Positions 62,636 to 64,000 of a stretch of 64,000 bases of DNA are shown here, piece by piece. The notes beneath the pieces are model-generated. The model made no database searches and was not told where the DNA came from. It was given only the letters and a program-made list of their open reading frames with translations. Source of the DNA: Haloglomus irregulare (GTDB lineage Archaea; Halobacteriota; Halobacteria; Halobacteriales; Haloarculaceae); contig NZ_QMDX01000001.1 in NCBI RefSeq assembly GCF_007421925.1, forward strand, positions 270,629-334,628, in the 5' to 3' direction. A program made the position numbers and the translations under genes. The first letter of the stretch is position 1. Every line of letters starts with the position of its first letter.

Positions 62636-64000
62636 ATGAACGACCCCGCCGACCTCGACGTGACCCTGGTGGACGGCTACGTCGACGAGCCGGCCCACTT
62701 CGGCGTACCCCCCTACATCTCGACGTATCCGCGGTACACCGCCGGGGCGCTGGTCGACGCCGGGGTCCCCCGCGATAACATCACCTACCACACCATCGAC
62801 GCGCTCCGCGAGGAGCGGTCGCGTTGGGCGGACGTCGCCGAAGCCGACCTGCTGGTCTACATCGGCGGGATGACCGTCCCCGGGAAGTACGTCGGCGGGA
62901 CGCCCGCGGAGCCGGACGAGGTGCGCGAACTGGCGTGGACCGCGGACGGGACGAGTCTCATCGGTGGCCCGGTCCGGTTCGGCGTCGGCGAGGCCAACGA
63001 AGGCGCGACGGAGACCGCCCGCGACGACCTCGACTTCGACTTCCTGGCGATGGCCGACGTCGAAGCCGCCGCCTACGACCTCGCACACGGCGGCATGGAG
63101 GGGTTCGAGGACCGCTACCGCTCGAACGAGGAGATCGGCCGCTGGGCCCGCCAGGGCGCGTTCGTGGTCGAGGAGCATCCCAACCACCCGGACTACCTCA
63201 TCGCGGAGCTGGAGACCTCGCGGGGCTGCCCGTACCGGTGTTCGTTCTGCACGGAACCGATGTACGGAGACCCCTCCTTCCGGAGCGTTGATAGCGTGAC
63301 GGGGGAGGTCGAGGCGTTGTACGGCAACGGGGTCCGGGATTTCCGGCTGGGGCGACAGGCCGACATCCTCGCCTACGGCGGCGACGGCGAGCGCCCGAAC
63401 CCCGAGGCGCTCCGGGCGCTGTACGGCGGCATCCGGGAGGTGGCGCCCGACCTCGACACGCTCCACCTCGACAACATGAACCCCATCACGGTCGTCGAGT
63501 GGCCGGAGAAGGCCCGCGCCGGCATCGAGGTCATCGCCGAGCACAACACGCCCGGCGATACGGCGGCGTTCGGGCTGGAGTCGGCGGACCCGCTGGTGCA
63601 GGCGGAGAACAACCTGAACGTCACCGCCGAGGAGTGCTTCCGAGCGGTCCGCATCGTCAACGAGGCCGCGGGCTGGCGCCCGGGCGGGGACCGCGAGACG
63701 GCCCCCAATCACGGCCCCGAGGCCGCGCGCCGGCTCCCGAAGCTCCTGCCGGGCATCAACCTGCTCCACGGGCTGAAAGGCGAGCGCGAGGAGACGTACG
63801 AGCACAACCGGCAGTTCCTCCAGCGCGTGCTCGACGAGGGCCTGATGCTTCGCCGGGTCAACATCCGACAGGTGATGGCGTTCGAGGGGACCGACATGGC
63901 CGAGACGGGCGCCTCCGTCGCACACGCGCACAAGGAGCAGTTCAAGCAGTACAAATCCGAGATCCGCGAGACGGTCGATAACCCGATGCTCCAGCGCGTC
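62636..64000 (+). CDS. Radical SAM protein (3' end outside the window)
   Basis: An open frame of 455 codons reaching the window's end without a stop. Residues 1-170 have alternating strands and helices (DVTLVDGYVDEPAHFGVPPY, DLLVYIGGMTVPGKYVGG) like a cobalamin-binding-type Rossmann domain. Residue 195 onward is a radical SAM core: the cluster motif RGCPYRCSFC puts ligands at Cys198, Cys202 and Cys205, followed by FRLGRQADIL and GLESADPLVQAENNLNVTAEE. Such proteins use S-adenosylmethionine to start radical reactions; the product here cannot be named. The ATG at 62636 follows an ACGAAAGG element by about 15-20 bp. Confidence 0.87.
   Translation, partial: MNDPADLDVTLVDGYVDEPAHFGVPPYISTYPRYTAGALVDAGVPRDNITYHTIDALREERSRWADVAEADLLVYIGGMTVPGKYVGGTPAEPDEVRELAWTADGTSLIGGPVRFGVGEANEGATETARDDLDFDFLAMADVEAAAYDLAHGGMEGFEDRYRSNEEIGRWARQGAFVVEEHPNHPDYLIAELETSRGCPYRCSFCTEPMYGDPSFRSVDSVTGEVEALYGNGVRDFRLGRQADILAYGGDGERPNPEALRALYGGIREVAPDLDTLHLDNMNPITVVEWPEKARAGIEVIAEHNTPGDTAAFGLESADPLVQAENNLNVTAEECFRAVRIVNEAAGWRPGGDRETAPNHGPEAARRLPKLLPGINLLHGLKGEREETYEHNRQFLQRVLDEGLMLRRVNIRQVMAFEGTDMAETGASVAHAHKEQFKQYKSEIRETVDNPMLQRV

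Overview
The window is chromosomal DNA of a haloarchaeon (class Halobacteria); I cannot fix the genus. The evidence is very high GC with GC-rich third positions, acidic predicted proteins, TATA boxes about 25-30 nt before start codons (leaderless transcripts, many GTG starts), Tat-dependent lipoproteins, a probable PGF-CTERM-like surface anchor, and archaeal genes: ribosomal protein L15e, Pth2, alternative dehydroquinate synthase, Thi4, 4-phosphopantoate-beta-alanine ligase, an SMC/ScpA pair and TnpB.

Layout. 1-10.5 kb: start of a membrane protein gene, a biotin-dependent carboxyltransferase, two secreted HExxH proteins flanking a 50-aa membrane protein, DUF192, MOSC and YqcI-type genes, then a cysteine hydrolase, nicotinate phosphoribosyltransferase and an overlapping BASS transporter. 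10.6-20.6 kb: a phosphate region with an AbrB-PhoU regulator divergent from pstSCAB, a DUF3179 lipoprotein, a PQQ-type propeller, a small membrane protein and a free PhoU. 21-31.5 kb: L15e with a long structured leader, a TrmB-type regulator divergent from a membrane protein, a thiolase-DUF35 pair, alaS, an acyl-CoA ligase, a frameshifted regulator and a solitary TnpB element. 31.7-41.3 kb: XPD-like helicase, CDF transporter, phosphoesterase, membrane-bound winged-helix protein, a 44-aa membrane protein, panE, a rubredoxin-like protein, SufU, an AAA ATPase and an MBL hydrolase.

41.3-45 kb is the least ordinary part. It is lower in GC, has two orphan membrane ORFs and two non-coding repeat segments, one on each side of the alternative dehydroquinate synthase gene. 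The downstream segment holds six consecutive perfect hairpins, each with a three-base loop closed by a C-G pair. 45-64 kb: OYE-type oxidoreductase, Pth2, a pilus/secretion ATPase and membrane-core pair (the ATPase frame has an in-frame TGA), dCTP deaminase, ThiR, a methyltransferase, Thi4, the phosphopantoate ligase, a coiled-coil protein followed by smc-scpA, a DehI-family protein, MTA phosphorylase and the start of a radical SAM gene that runs off the window.

Functional themes are phosphate uptake and sensing, NAD salvage, thiamine synthesis with its repressor beside the thiazole gene, the archaeal CoA pathway (two separate genes) and chromosome condensation. The observations most worth following are the triloop hairpin array, the in-frame stop in the pilus ATPase, the single-base frameshift in the regulator, the TnpB element and the niacin-transporter hypothesis.
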